From an uncultured Gemmatimonadota bacterium (lineage in GTDB: Bacteria; Gemmatimonadota; Gemmatimonadetes; Gemmatimonadales; GWC2-71-9), in the NCBI GenBank assembly GCA_913009915.1, contig CAJVYZ010000166.1:1-6524 (forward strand): DNA of 6,524 bases, given 5' to 3'. Made by a program: the position numbers and the translations under genes. Position 1 is the stretch's first letter. Each line of letters opens with the position of its first letter. Below are positions 1 through 6,150 of the stretch, piece after piece. Under the pieces are notes generated by a model. It did not search any database, was not told the origin of the DNA, and worked only from the letters and a program-made list of their open reading frames with translations.

Positions 1-145
1 CGGCCAGTAAGTAGCTTCTGGTTGAGCGGCTCAATCTACACTGCTTTCTCCGGCTGGCCAGCACCGGACGACCTCCGACTTCCGCCTGGGGGTCCTAGCG
101 CAAGTTGCAGTCCCCGAGTAGGTTAGGGCCACAACACCCCACCAA
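1..145. other. Upstream spacer, nothing recognisable
   Basis: No convincing coding region, RNA gene or strong hairpin is visible here. Reading frames that cross it on the minus strand are antisense to the next gene and look like composition artefacts. There is no clear -35/-10 pair. The stretch may contain the 3' flank of a gene lying outside the window, plus the 5' leader of the following PLD-like gene. Confidence 0.5.
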
Positions 146-3100
146 ATGGGAATACCGGCCATGGTATCATCGAGCACCCACCCTTCCTGCTCTGTCACCA
201 GCACGATAGGTCTCCGGCTCGTGCTACGAGTCGGTATCGTCGCCCTTGGACTGGCCCTCTGGCTGGGACACACCGACGCCGCCGCCCAGACCGACCTGCC
301 CCCCGACAAGGGCGGCAAGACGTACGAGCTCGGCATGCCGCCGGTATATAAAGGAAACGCAGGCTTCACGGCCGGCTCCTACCGCCCCGGCGGCGTGAGT
401 GACCTGAGTATCATGGTCCACTTCGGCATCCAGAAGGACCTGATGAGTCCCGTCATCGGCATCGCCGCGCTCCAGGTCGAGGGCAGCATAGGCAGGACCG
501 GCCGGGAGTTGAACGGCGGCGGCCGCCTGCTGTTCAAGATCCCCAGCCTGCACTTCTCCCTCGGTCCCGACTATGACGTCGAATCGGACGAAGTGGATCT
601 CTTGCTCCGCTTGGAGCTGGCCACGCGGCGGAGCGGCATTTTTGGCAGGGCCTCCATGCTCCGGATCGACTACATCCCCGGCCGGCAGAACACCATCATG
701 GTCGGGATCGACGTGCCGCTGTGGGGCAAGAACCTCGGCAAGACGCGGCCGCGGCGCGACGCGGTCAAGCTTGCCAGCCGTCCACTCGGCCGCATCCCTA
801 TAGATGATGTCTCTCCCACGTTGGCTGAATCGCTGACCCGGGTGGAGGAGGACGCGCACTGGATCACCCTGCTGTCAATGCCGTTCGACGATCAGGGCGG
901 CAAGGACCCACAGGAGGCCTACGCGGACCAGATCCTATACTTGAAGACCTTCCTGGACAGCACCTCGCCGCGGTTCCCCAATGGACAGAACTTCAACGAG
1001 CTGATCCGGGTCTATCACGAAGAATTGGATCGAACCTTTTCCATTGCCACATCGGGGCGGGACTTACCTGAGGCCGCCAGTACTCCCGAAGGGCGGGCGG
1101 CCAGCGCGGCCGCGCGCCGCATCCTCCTGGACGATGTCGTTTTCCCCTACAACCGGCTGCTGGGCCAGCGCAAAGCGCCCCACATCATGGATCAGTACAT
1201 CGCCATCGGTATGTCCACCTACGCCGAGTGGGTCGCCAACCACTCCGGATTGCCGAGGGAGCGGTGGCTTGATGTCGCCTACGCCTTCCAGCGGCTGGTG
1301 GACATCGCCGAGACCACCCGGCTGGAGATGAAGGAGCGATGGGAGGATACCCGTTTCATCTGGATTCCGCTCCAGCTCGGCATTCGCCAAGATGAACACG
1401 ATACCCAGGACGAACTGGACGCCATAATCGGGCGTGCGGTCGGCCAGGACTTCCAACAGGGCAACCACGTCTGGTACGTGATGAACGAGGACTTCCAGCT
1501 GGAAATGGCGCGGTCGGTGATGGAAGCCGAGGATTATCACGTGTTGTGGGTGCACGACTATCGCGGCAAGAACGGCGCAGGCAACCCCGACGCGATCGCC
1601 TTCGAGCACACGCTCAACTACCTCCGGGCGATGACCATGCGGGTGCGGAAGTACGACGAGACCGGCAAGCTGCCGATCTACATGATCTTCCTGGATCAGC
1701 ACTACTTCGAACTGAACAAGGGTCGCGTGTATCTGCGAGTGCTGCACGACCCTCTGAACTACCACCTGGACCTGCCCAAGGGCTACGAGGATTGGGAGGC
1801 CCGGCTCGAGGCGGTGCAGGACAGCCTGCGGCAGTCCATCCAGGAATCGCTCCTTCTCCAAGTGGAGATCAGTCAGTACGGTCAGGACTGGCTCGAAAAT
1901 CAAGTCAAGGTTCACATCAACATCACCAACCCGGCCGATTTTTCGTTCACCAGCAACCACATAGCCGGTATCATACCGATCCCCGACAACATGATGCGGG
2001 ATCACCGGAAGATCGCCTTTTACGACCTGACCGAAGAAGATCCCTACAAGGGCATGGCGATGTTCACCGGGATGGGCATCGGCGAGCACTACGCCGGCGC
2101 CAACTGGGAAGACCGCGCCATCATGATCAATGGCCCGGGCGCCCTGCCCCTCAAGGTCGCGGCGCGCGAGCTGCTGGAAATGCAAGGGTTCACGCCCAGC
2201 CAGATGCCGTACCCGCTGCGGCCTTTGCCCAAGCCGGCCAACTACGACGACATGGTGGAGGCCGAACGGGCCAGTATACAGCGTATCTGGCGGGTTGCCG
2301 ACCCGGGCGAGGTGCTGCAGCTGCACAACCGCACCGGCTTCGCCGCCAAGCAGATCAACGTGGCCAAGGCCGTACTCTACAGCATGATGCCCGCCGGGTG
2401 TTTCCTCAAGGTGCCGGACAGCCTGTGGCAGAACTACGTGTATGCCTCCATGCTCGCGGGGAGCGCGTTGCGCGGGTGCCATGTGCTGATCTACGCCCCC
2501 ACACTCGAGTCGGCTCCAGCCAAGGCGGGTGGCTCCCTGGCACGGGCCTACGGATTGCTCAGCGCGCTGATCAACTTCAGTAACGAGATGGCCCCGGAAC
2601 TGGCCTCGCAGGACGGAGTACTCCGTATCGGCCTGTACAACCCGGAGTACGGGGTCGGCGACCTGCGGGGACGGATCACCCAGGCGCGCGCCGGCTACGC
2701 CAAATGGCTCTCCGACCTGGGCCCGTCGAACCCGGCCATCCGAGCCGTGTTGGACAGCCTGGACATCATCCTGGACGACATCGGATACGAGTTCGACTAT
2801 CTGGTATACGGCGACAGCACCGAGACGCCCAAGCTGCACATGAAGGCCAACTACATGATTGGCGGTGACGCCTGGCGGAAACTGATGGTGCTGCCCGAGT
2901 GGGGGCCGGTCATGCGGGAGTACATCATCTACCTGGCGTCACTCGTCGGGCCGATCCACGACCGCCCCGACCCCCGAAAGGGAGAGGAAACCGATCTCGC
3001 CGTGGCCATCAAAGCCCTGATCCAGGCGGTAGCGGACAGCTATACTCCTGAGGAGCGGCGCCAGGCCGGACCCGCCTACCTCACCGTCGGATCGGTCAAC

Positions 3101-3301
3101 ATGGACTACCGCAGCATGGTCATGGACGGTGAGGCGATGGTGATCACCACCGGCTGGAGCACCTTCGGCGGCCTGCTGGACTTCATCATCCTGCCAGGGC
3201 TGTGCGAGTGGATCGACGACATCGACCGGTTGGACGAGCTGTTTCCGCCGCCGAGTGGGTTTGGGAGGTGGGTGGGGAATTTTATGAAGCTGGCGATGTA
3301 G
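146..3301 (+). CDS. Large exported phospholipase D-like (HKD superfamily) protein with beta-rich N-terminal domain
   Basis: 1051 residues from ATG 146. A hydrophobic stretch (about 29-41) ends in DAAA|Q (cleavage after 47), a Sec signal peptide. Residues about 75-205 are beta-rich with alternating hydrophobics, as in an outer-membrane barrel; about 220-430 looks helical. The first PLD half has H620-R-K622-I-A-F-Y-D627, a full HxKxxxxD. It continues to TGMGIG (641-646) and W654-E-D, like the TGGxN and WxD segments of cardiolipin synthases, though the usual Asn is missing. The second half has H898-M-K900, then G982-S-V-N985, M-D-Y-R-S and E996, with about 70 extra residues between and Ile at 905 where Asp is expected. 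PLD enzymes hydrolyse or transfer phosphodiesters such as phospholipid head groups; the substrate here is unknown. The architecture is far larger than ordinary 400-550 residue PLDs. No strong ribosome site precedes ATG 146 or 161; GTG 221, with TAGG upstream, would give a compact signal peptide and 1026 residues. Confidence 0.85.
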   Translation: MGIPAMVSSSTHPSCSVTSTIGLRLVLRVGIVALGLALWLGHTDAAAQTDLPPDKGGKTYELGMPPVYKGNAGFTAGSYRPGGVSDLSIMVHFGIQKDLMSPVIGIAALQVEGSIGRTGRELNGGGRLLFKIPSLHFSLGPDYDVESDEVDLLLRLELATRRSGIFGRASMLRIDYIPGRQNTIMVGIDVPLWGKNLGKTRPRRDAVKLASRPLGRIPIDDVSPTLAESLTRVEEDAHWITLLSMPFDDQGGKDPQEAYADQILYLKTFLDSTSPRFPNGQNFNELIRVYHEELDRTFSIATSGRDLPEAASTPEGRAASAAARRILLDDVVFPYNRLLGQRKAPHIMDQYIAIGMSTYAEWVANHSGLPRERWLDVAYAFQRLVDIAETTRLEMKERWEDTRFIWIPLQLGIRQDEHDTQDELDAIIGRAVGQDFQQGNHVWYVMNEDFQLEMARSVMEAEDYHVLWVHDYRGKNGAGNPDAIAFEHTLNYLRAMTMRVRKYDETGKLPIYMIFLDQHYFELNKGRVYLRVLHDPLNYHLDLPKGYEDWEARLEAVQDSLRQSIQESLLLQVEISQYGQDWLENQVKVHINITNPADFSFTSNHIAGIIPIPDNMMRDHRKIAFYDLTEEDPYKGMAMFTGMGIGEHYAGANWEDRAIMINGPGALPLKVAARELLEMQGFTPSQMPYPLRPLPKPANYDDMVEAERASIQRIWRVADPGEVLQLHNRTGFAAKQINVAKAVLYSMMPAGCFLKVPDSLWQNYVYASMLAGSALRGCHVLIYAPTLESAPAKAGGSLARAYGLLSALINFSNEMAPELASQDGVLRIGLYNPEYGVGDLRGRITQARAGYAKWLSDLGPSNPAIRAVLDSLDIILDDIGYEFDYLVYGDSTETPKLHMKANYMIGGDAWRKLMVLPEWGPVMREYIIYLASLVGPIHDRPDPRKGEETDLAVAIKALIQAVADSYTPEERRQAGPAYLTVGSVNMDYRSMVMDGEAMVITTGWSTFGGLLDFIILPGLCEWIDDIDRLDELFPPPSGFGRWVGNFMKLAM
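162..170 (+). promoter_or_regulatory. Possible extended -10 element (TGGTATCAT)
   Basis: TATCAT at 165-170 matches five of six bases of the TATAAT consensus and is preceded by TG at the extended -10 position (162-163). No good -35 is seen 16-18 bp upstream. If real, transcription would begin near 177. That would exclude the ATG codons at 146 and 161 and favour the in-frame GTG at 221 as the start of the PLD-like gene. This is a short motif and could be chance. Confidence 0.25.
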
Positions 3302-3342
3302 GGTTAGAGGGCTAAAAGGCTAAGAGGGCTAAGAGTCTAAGG
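3302..3342 (+). repeat. Degenerate octamer tandem repeat after the PLD-like gene
   Basis: Directly after the TAG stop come five imperfect 8-9 bp units: GGTTAGAG, GGCTAAAA, GGCTAAGA, GGGCTAAGA and GTCTAAGG. They lie in the non-coding gap between convergent genes. No stable hairpin with a T-tract is evident, so a terminator role is not supported by the sequence. The array resembles the other short tandem tracts at gene ends in this window. Confidence 0.7.
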
Positions 3343-3400
3343 GGGATGGGCGGCGGGGCTGAGCAGGGAAAACGATCCTGATCCGTGGCTGTCACGACCT

Positions 3401-3430
3401 TGACCGTCTGCCCGCCTGTCCGCCTCCGCC
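3401..3430 (-). repeat. Octamer tandem repeat at the 3' end of the minus-strand barrel gene
   Basis: Reading on the minus strand from the last base of the stop codon, a partial GGCGGA (3430-3425) is followed by GGCGGACA (3424-3417), GGCGGGCA (3416-3409) and GACGGTCA (3408-3401). The units are close in sequence to the GGCGGTAG octamer found after the gene ending at 6150. Between this tract and the one ending at 3342 lie about 58 bp with no recognisable feature. Confidence 0.6.
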
Positions 3431-3891
3431 TAGAAAATAATCGCCGCAATCAACCGAAAGTCCGGCACATCCCCTATCCCGAAGCGACCCTCCAGATTGA
3501 CCGCGTGCGTGCCGCCCACAGGGAGCCTGCCACCAACCACCAACGTCAGGCCCAGGTTCCAGTCGCTCCCAGCATTGGATCGGTCGGCGTAGAGGACCGT
3601 GGGGCCACCGCCGCCGTACAGCTCGAGCGAGGCGTCGGGGATGTTCACCCGTAGCAGGAAATCAGCGTTGAAGGCGATGGTGGTGACGTTGTCGCCAAAG
3701 CCGACGTCGACGCTGGGCACTATGCGGGCAAAGGCCAGCTTGCCGATCTCGGCCTGCCCGCCGACGACGAACTGATCGGGTTTCACACCAAAGCCGGCTC
3801 GTAGGCCGAACCGGGCCTGGGCCGCTACTCCCGATGCACCGAGTGCCATCAAGGCCAGTCCCACGACCAGGCCGTTCACCATTCTCCGCAT
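3430..3891 (-). CDS. Small outer-membrane beta-barrel protein
   Basis: 153 residues. The start is well supported: GGAGGT at 3904-3899 lies 7 nt before the ATG. The signal peptide has a positively charged start (MRRM), a hydrophobic core (about 7-20) and a cleavage site VAA|Q after residue 24. The mature part, about 129 residues, is made of alternating polar and hydrophobic segments with Gly-rich turns (GGGGP at 93-97, then LTLVVGGRLPVG). It ends in IIF; a terminal Phe is typical of proteins inserted by the BAM machinery. This fits an eight-stranded opacity/OmpW-sized barrel, but I cannot assign a named family or a ligand. It is transcribed divergently from the repeat protein gene at 4041 and convergently with the PLD-like gene. 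A structural or small-molecule channel role is possible; nothing in the sequence settles it. Confidence 0.85.
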   Translation of the reverse strand: MRRMVNGLVVGLALMALGASGVAAQARFGLRAGFGVKPDQFVVGGQAEIGKLAFARIVPSVDVGFGDNVTTIAFNADFLLRVNIPDASLELYGGGGPTVLYADRSNAGSDWNLGLTLVVGGRLPVGGTHAVNLEGRFGIGDVPDFRLIAAIIF

Positions 3892-3938
3892 GCCAGCTAC
3901 CTCCGCAAACCAGGGGAATACCTACGAGAACTGACTGG

Positions 3939-3966
3939 AATATGAGGGGGGCGCGGAGTGTGACAA
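3939..3966 (-). promoter_or_regulatory. Likely sigma-70 type promoter for the minus-strand barrel gene
   Basis: On the minus strand, TTGTCA (3966-3961, five of six matches to TTGACA) is separated by 16 bp from CATATT (3944-3939, four of six matches to TATAAT). The predicted start of transcription near 3932 leaves a leader of about 40 nt containing the GGAGGT ribosome site. Position and spacing both fit. Confidence 0.5.
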
Positions 3967-3973
3967 AGGCCAC

Positions 3974-4002
3974 CGACCGGCCGAAGCAAGACAGTCTATA
4001 TT
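3974..4002 (+). promoter_or_regulatory. Possible promoter for the repeat-protein gene
   Basis: TATATT at 3997-4002 matches five of six bases of the -10 consensus and lies 38 bp before the ATG at 4041. The hexamer 17 bp upstream is CCGACC (3974-3979), a weak -35. It sits back to back with the promoter on the other strand within the 149-bp divergent spacer, so shared control is possible but not shown. Confidence 0.4.
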
Positions 4003-4040
4003 ACGGGCGCAGGTCGATTCTTGCTCTGAAAGGAATGACG

Positions 4041-4541
4041 ATGCGGACCAAGCGGGCATTATACGCCATCGCTGCGGCGACCCTCGCCTGGAGCGCCGGG
4101 GCCAGCGGCCTCGCGGCCCAAGCCAAACACTCCATCAACCTTGCCCTGGTGACCCCGATACAACTACAGCCTGCCGAGGATACCATCAGCGGCTTCCGCT
4201 TCAACCTGATCTACGGCCGCAACGCAGGCATGTCGGGCCTCGATCTCGGCCTGGCAAACCACGTCACAGGCCCGATGCATGGGGTGCAATTTGGCGCCGT
4301 CAACATGACCGGCTCGGGCGTGGGATTCCAGTGGGGCCTCGTCAACCTCAATGAAGGCGAGTTCGAAGGCTTTCAGTGGGGCTGGTACAACCAGGCCGGG
4401 CTCAACAACGGATTGCAGCTTGGCCTGGTCAATTACGCCCAGAAGGCCAAGGGTATCCAGGTCGGGATCATCAACATCATCAAGGAAGGCGGCCGGTTCC
4501 CCATCATGATCATTGCCAACTGGGGCAAGAGCAGCGACTGA
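4041..4541 (+). CDS. Exported surface repeat protein, LA_2272-like (GxQxGxxN repeats)
   Basis: 166 residues from ATG 4041, chosen because GAAAGGA (4028-4034) lies 6 nt upstream; the in-frame ATG at 4035 abuts that site and is unlikely. The signal peptide starts MRTKR, has a hydrophobic core and cleaves at LAA|Q after residue 26. After a beta-like segment (30-60) come six repeats of 14-15 residues starting at 66, 81, 95, 110, 124 and 138: GLDLGLAN, GVQFGAVN, GFQWGLVN, GFQWGWYN, GLQLGLVN and GIQVGIIN. Each follows the pattern G-hydrophobic-Q-hydrophobic-G-x-x-N. The end (FPIMIIANWG) also looks like the closing segment of this family. The family name recalls Leptospira surface proteins; its function is not known to me. 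The regular short period suggests stacked beta strands, either a small barrel or a solenoid at the outer membrane. An inverted repeat follows the stop. Confidence 0.85.
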   Translation: MRTKRALYAIAAATLAWSAGASGLAAQAKHSINLALVTPIQLQPAEDTISGFRFNLIYGRNAGMSGLDLGLANHVTGPMHGVQFGAVNMTGSGVGFQWGLVNLNEGEFEGFQWGWYNQAGLNNGLQLGLVNYAQKAKGIQVGIINIIKEGGRFPIMIIANWGKSSD

Positions 4542-4557
4542 ACCCTACCACGGGTGA

Positions 4558-4589
4558 CCCGGCCGCTTGCGCACCGCCCAGCGGCCGGG
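4558..4589 (+). terminator. Inverted repeat after the repeat-protein gene, possible terminator
   Basis: CCCGGCCGCT (4558-4567) and AGCGGCCGGG (4580-4589) form a perfect 10-bp GC-rich stem with a 12-nt loop, beginning 16 nt after the stop at 4541. A real U-tract is missing (CACATTCTCCCC follows), so an intrinsic terminator is plausible rather than certain. The TTG codon at 4567, the only possible start for the following symporter remnant, lies inside this stem. Confidence 0.5.
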
Positions 4590-4929
4590 CACATTCTCCC
4601 CCTCCCCGGCCATCACCGCCGTGTTCGTCTTCGGGATCGCGGTGCGCAAGGCCCCCCTCGCCGCCGGCATGGCGGGATTGCTGCTCGGCCCGGTGATCTA
4701 CGGGCTGTTGCTGGTGTTCGCACCCGGCATCGCCTTCCTCAACCACATGGCGATTACCTTTATCAGCCTCATCGTCGTCATGGCGCTAATCACCCTGGTT
4801 AGGCCGCTAGCCGAGCCGGTGACGTTTCGGTCGCAGCCGCCGATTGACATGACGCCGAGTATATATGCTGAGGGGCTTGGTGCGGGGGTGGTGGTGGCGA
4901 CGGTGATGCTCTACGTGGTGTTCTGGTGA
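4567..4929 (+). pseudogene. C-terminal remnant of a sodium/solute symporter (SSS/SLC5 family)
   Basis: The open frame gives 120 residues; homology-like sequence starts about residue 14 (nt ~4605). It shows four hydrophobic segments: about 15-26, 35-52, 61-78 and 107-120. The pattern GxxxGLLLGPVIYGLLL, then FLNHMAITFISL, then a polar loop with IDMTPSIYAEG and a final LYVVFW matches the last transmembrane helices of sugar/sodium symporters such as the Vibrio vSGLT, judged from memory of that protein. Full members have about 500-600 residues and 13-14 helices, so roughly the first 80 percent, including the sodium and substrate sites, is absent. An in-frame stop at 4555-4557 and the preceding gene leave no room for it. 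There is no ribosome site, and the TTG start falls in a hairpin. I read it as a deletion remnant. A short expressed membrane protein or an assembly join are alternatives. Confidence 0.7.
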
Positions 4930-4991
4930 TGGGTGTGGTGTGCGGTGGGTGGGGACGTAGGGGCGTGGGGCGTGGGTGTAGGGAGCTGGGA
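4930..4991 (+). repeat. G-rich heptad tract with G-quadruplex potential
   Basis: Right after the symporter remnant, eight runs of three or four G occur between 4931 and 4990. From 4957 the runs fall into five 7-bp units: GTAGGGG, CGTGGGG, CGTGGGT, GTAGGGA and GCTGGGA. The closely spaced runs (4947-4990) with 1-5 nt loops fit a G-quadruplex motif on the plus strand. Reading frames across it are repeat artefacts. Confidence 0.6.
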
Positions 4992-5010
4992 ATTGAGATA
5001 GTTGGTGCCG

Positions 5011-5066
5011 TACGTCCAGTTTCCAGCGTCCGAATTCTAGTTTCCAGTTTCTGGTTTCCAGTTTCT
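5011..5066. repeat. Degenerate 7-bp tandem repeat array (AGTTTCC/T)
   Basis: Eight consecutive heptamers stay in register: TACGTCC, AGCGTCC-like and GAATTCT units mixed with AGTTTCC (5018, 5039), AGTTTCT (5046, 5060) and GGTTTCC (5053). The last four, 5039-5066, are the best copies. The array ends 31 bp before the start codon of the next gene and so lies in its leader or promoter region. No clear -35/-10 pair is visible between 4930 and 5097. Confidence 0.7.
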
Positions 5067-5097
5067 GCTGGCCCGAGCACGGGGCCCAAGGTCGTTC

Positions 5098-6150
5098 ATG
5101 CGCCTCATCTTGTTTACCATAACGCTGCTGTGCACTATCCCCTTCCAGGGGCGGCTCGAAGCTCAGCTCGAGCGCATCGACGTGCCGAGTGGGGTGCTTC
5201 GCGTCGGCGCGTTTTTCAGTTTGGGAAATACGGATAGCAGGTTCAACGACGGCACCACGGAGTCGATCCTTGGGCCGGCCATTCCACCGGTGACCACCGC
5301 CGAATCTGAGGTCAACGTCGGCGTCATGGGGCTGGACGTCGGGCTGGGGATCGTCAATCGAGTAACCATCTTCGGCCGGGTGCCGCTGGTTCGTTATCGT
5401 AGCCGGGCCACCATTCTCTCAGACTCGGCGCCCGAGGTCAGGCAGGACACGGCTATCACGTCCATGGGCGACATCGAAGTGGGTGCGTCATTCACCCTGA
5501 TAGATCGATGGGATAGAAACGAGGCGCTAGGCGGCATCAGGACGGCCGTCGGCGCGCTGATCCGCCTTCCCACGGGTGAGCCCAGGAATATCTACGACCC
5601 ACTGGACCTGGGCACGGGGACCGGCCAGACGGACTTGGCATTGGGCGCGGTGGTCGATTGGGGCGCCGGCAACTGGGGGGTGCGCTTCACCGGCGGCTAC
5701 ACCATCCAGTTCGCCGCCACGGTGGAGCAAGCGGTACGGTCTCCCGAGACGCCCATCGAGCCGGCCCCGATCGCCAATCTTCGGTGGATGCCGGGCAATG
5801 TCCTGCACGTGGGCGCCCGTCCCTTCTTCCGCCTGGCGCGGGCCTTTGCCCTCCAGCTCGGCGCCACCTATCGGGTGCACTCCGAGGACCGGTACGAGTA
5901 CGCCACCGCCGGCGACGCCATCCCCGGCCTGGACCCGGCGATCATGTCGCAGGGAACCTCGAGCAGCTCCCTGGTATTCAGTGGCGGCGTCAGCTACTCG
6001 TCACCCAGCGCCGCGGATCCCCACGGCAAGGGACTCCCGGTAGAGGCGCACTGGACCTACCAGGCAGTGGTGGCCTCGTCGAAAGGGTTGGTGCCGAATA
6101 CGACGGTGATGCGTATTGGGTTGAGGTTGTATTTTGGGCTGTGGTACTAA
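5098..6150 (+). CDS. Outer-membrane beta-barrel protein, MetA/phenol-degradation porin-like
   Basis: 350 residues. The start ATG has AAGGT (5088-5092) 5 nt upstream. The signal peptide runs MRLILFTITLL... and is cleaved at LEA|Q after residue 22. The mature chain is a series of amphipathic beta strands broken by polar loops. Residues 124-133 (GDIEVGASFT), 152-160 (GALIRLPTG) and 172-183 (GTGTGQTDLALG) follow the pattern of the 'MetA-pathway of phenol degradation' barrel group, in which a G-x-K/R-LPTG strand is followed by a GTG..D strand. It ends with aromatic-rich strand MRIGLRLYFGLWY, a terminal aromatic residue as BAM substrates have. The likely role is an outer-membrane channel or hydrophobic-compound porin; the family name does not prove phenol transport here. 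It stands alone, between repeat tracts on both sides, so it is probably transcribed as a single gene. The family assignment is from pattern only. Confidence 0.85.
   Translation: MRLILFTITLLCTIPFQGRLEAQLERIDVPSGVLRVGAFFSLGNTDSRFNDGTTESILGPAIPPVTTAESEVNVGVMGLDVGLGIVNRVTIFGRVPLVRYRSRATILSDSAPEVRQDTAITSMGDIEVGASFTLIDRWDRNEALGGIRTAVGALIRLPTGEPRNIYDPLDLGTGTGQTDLALGAVVDWGAGNWGVRFTGGYTIQFAATVEQAVRSPETPIEPAPIANLRWMPGNVLHVGARPFFRLARAFALQLGATYRVHSEDRYEYATAGDAIPGLDPAIMSQGTSSSSLVFSGGVSYSSPSAADPHGKGLPVEAHWTYQAVVASSKGLVPNTTVMRIGLRLYFGLWY

Noticed and set aside
1546..2583. A 345-codon plus-strand frame overlapping the PLD-like gene
   Set aside because: Out-of-frame reading of the same gene, with low-complexity Arg/Gln/Pro-rich translation and no motif.
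1064..2839. A 591-codon open frame on the minus strand inside the PLD-like gene
   Set aside because: It is exactly antisense to a gene with clear PLD motifs; its translation is rich in Val, His, Gly and Gln with no recognisable domain, as expected from GC-rich codon bias.
3371..3383. GATC-containing short palindrome between the convergent genes
   Set aside because: The symmetry is only a few bases and follows from two GATC sites close together; no stable stem or T-tract supports a terminator.
3834..3973. Second minus-strand frame overlapping the small barrel gene
   Set aside because: No signal peptide or domain, and the overlapping frame has a strong ribosome site, signal peptide and a barrel-like sequence.
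3834..4040. Upstream extension of the repeat-protein gene to ATG 3834
   Set aside because: It would overlap the start of the minus-strand barrel gene, place the signal peptide internally at residue 70 and ignore the GAAAGGA site before ATG 4041.
4926..5237. 103-codon plus-strand frame over the G-rich and heptamer tracts
   Set aside because: It is a translation of tandem repeats that overlaps the well-supported start of the barrel gene at 5098.
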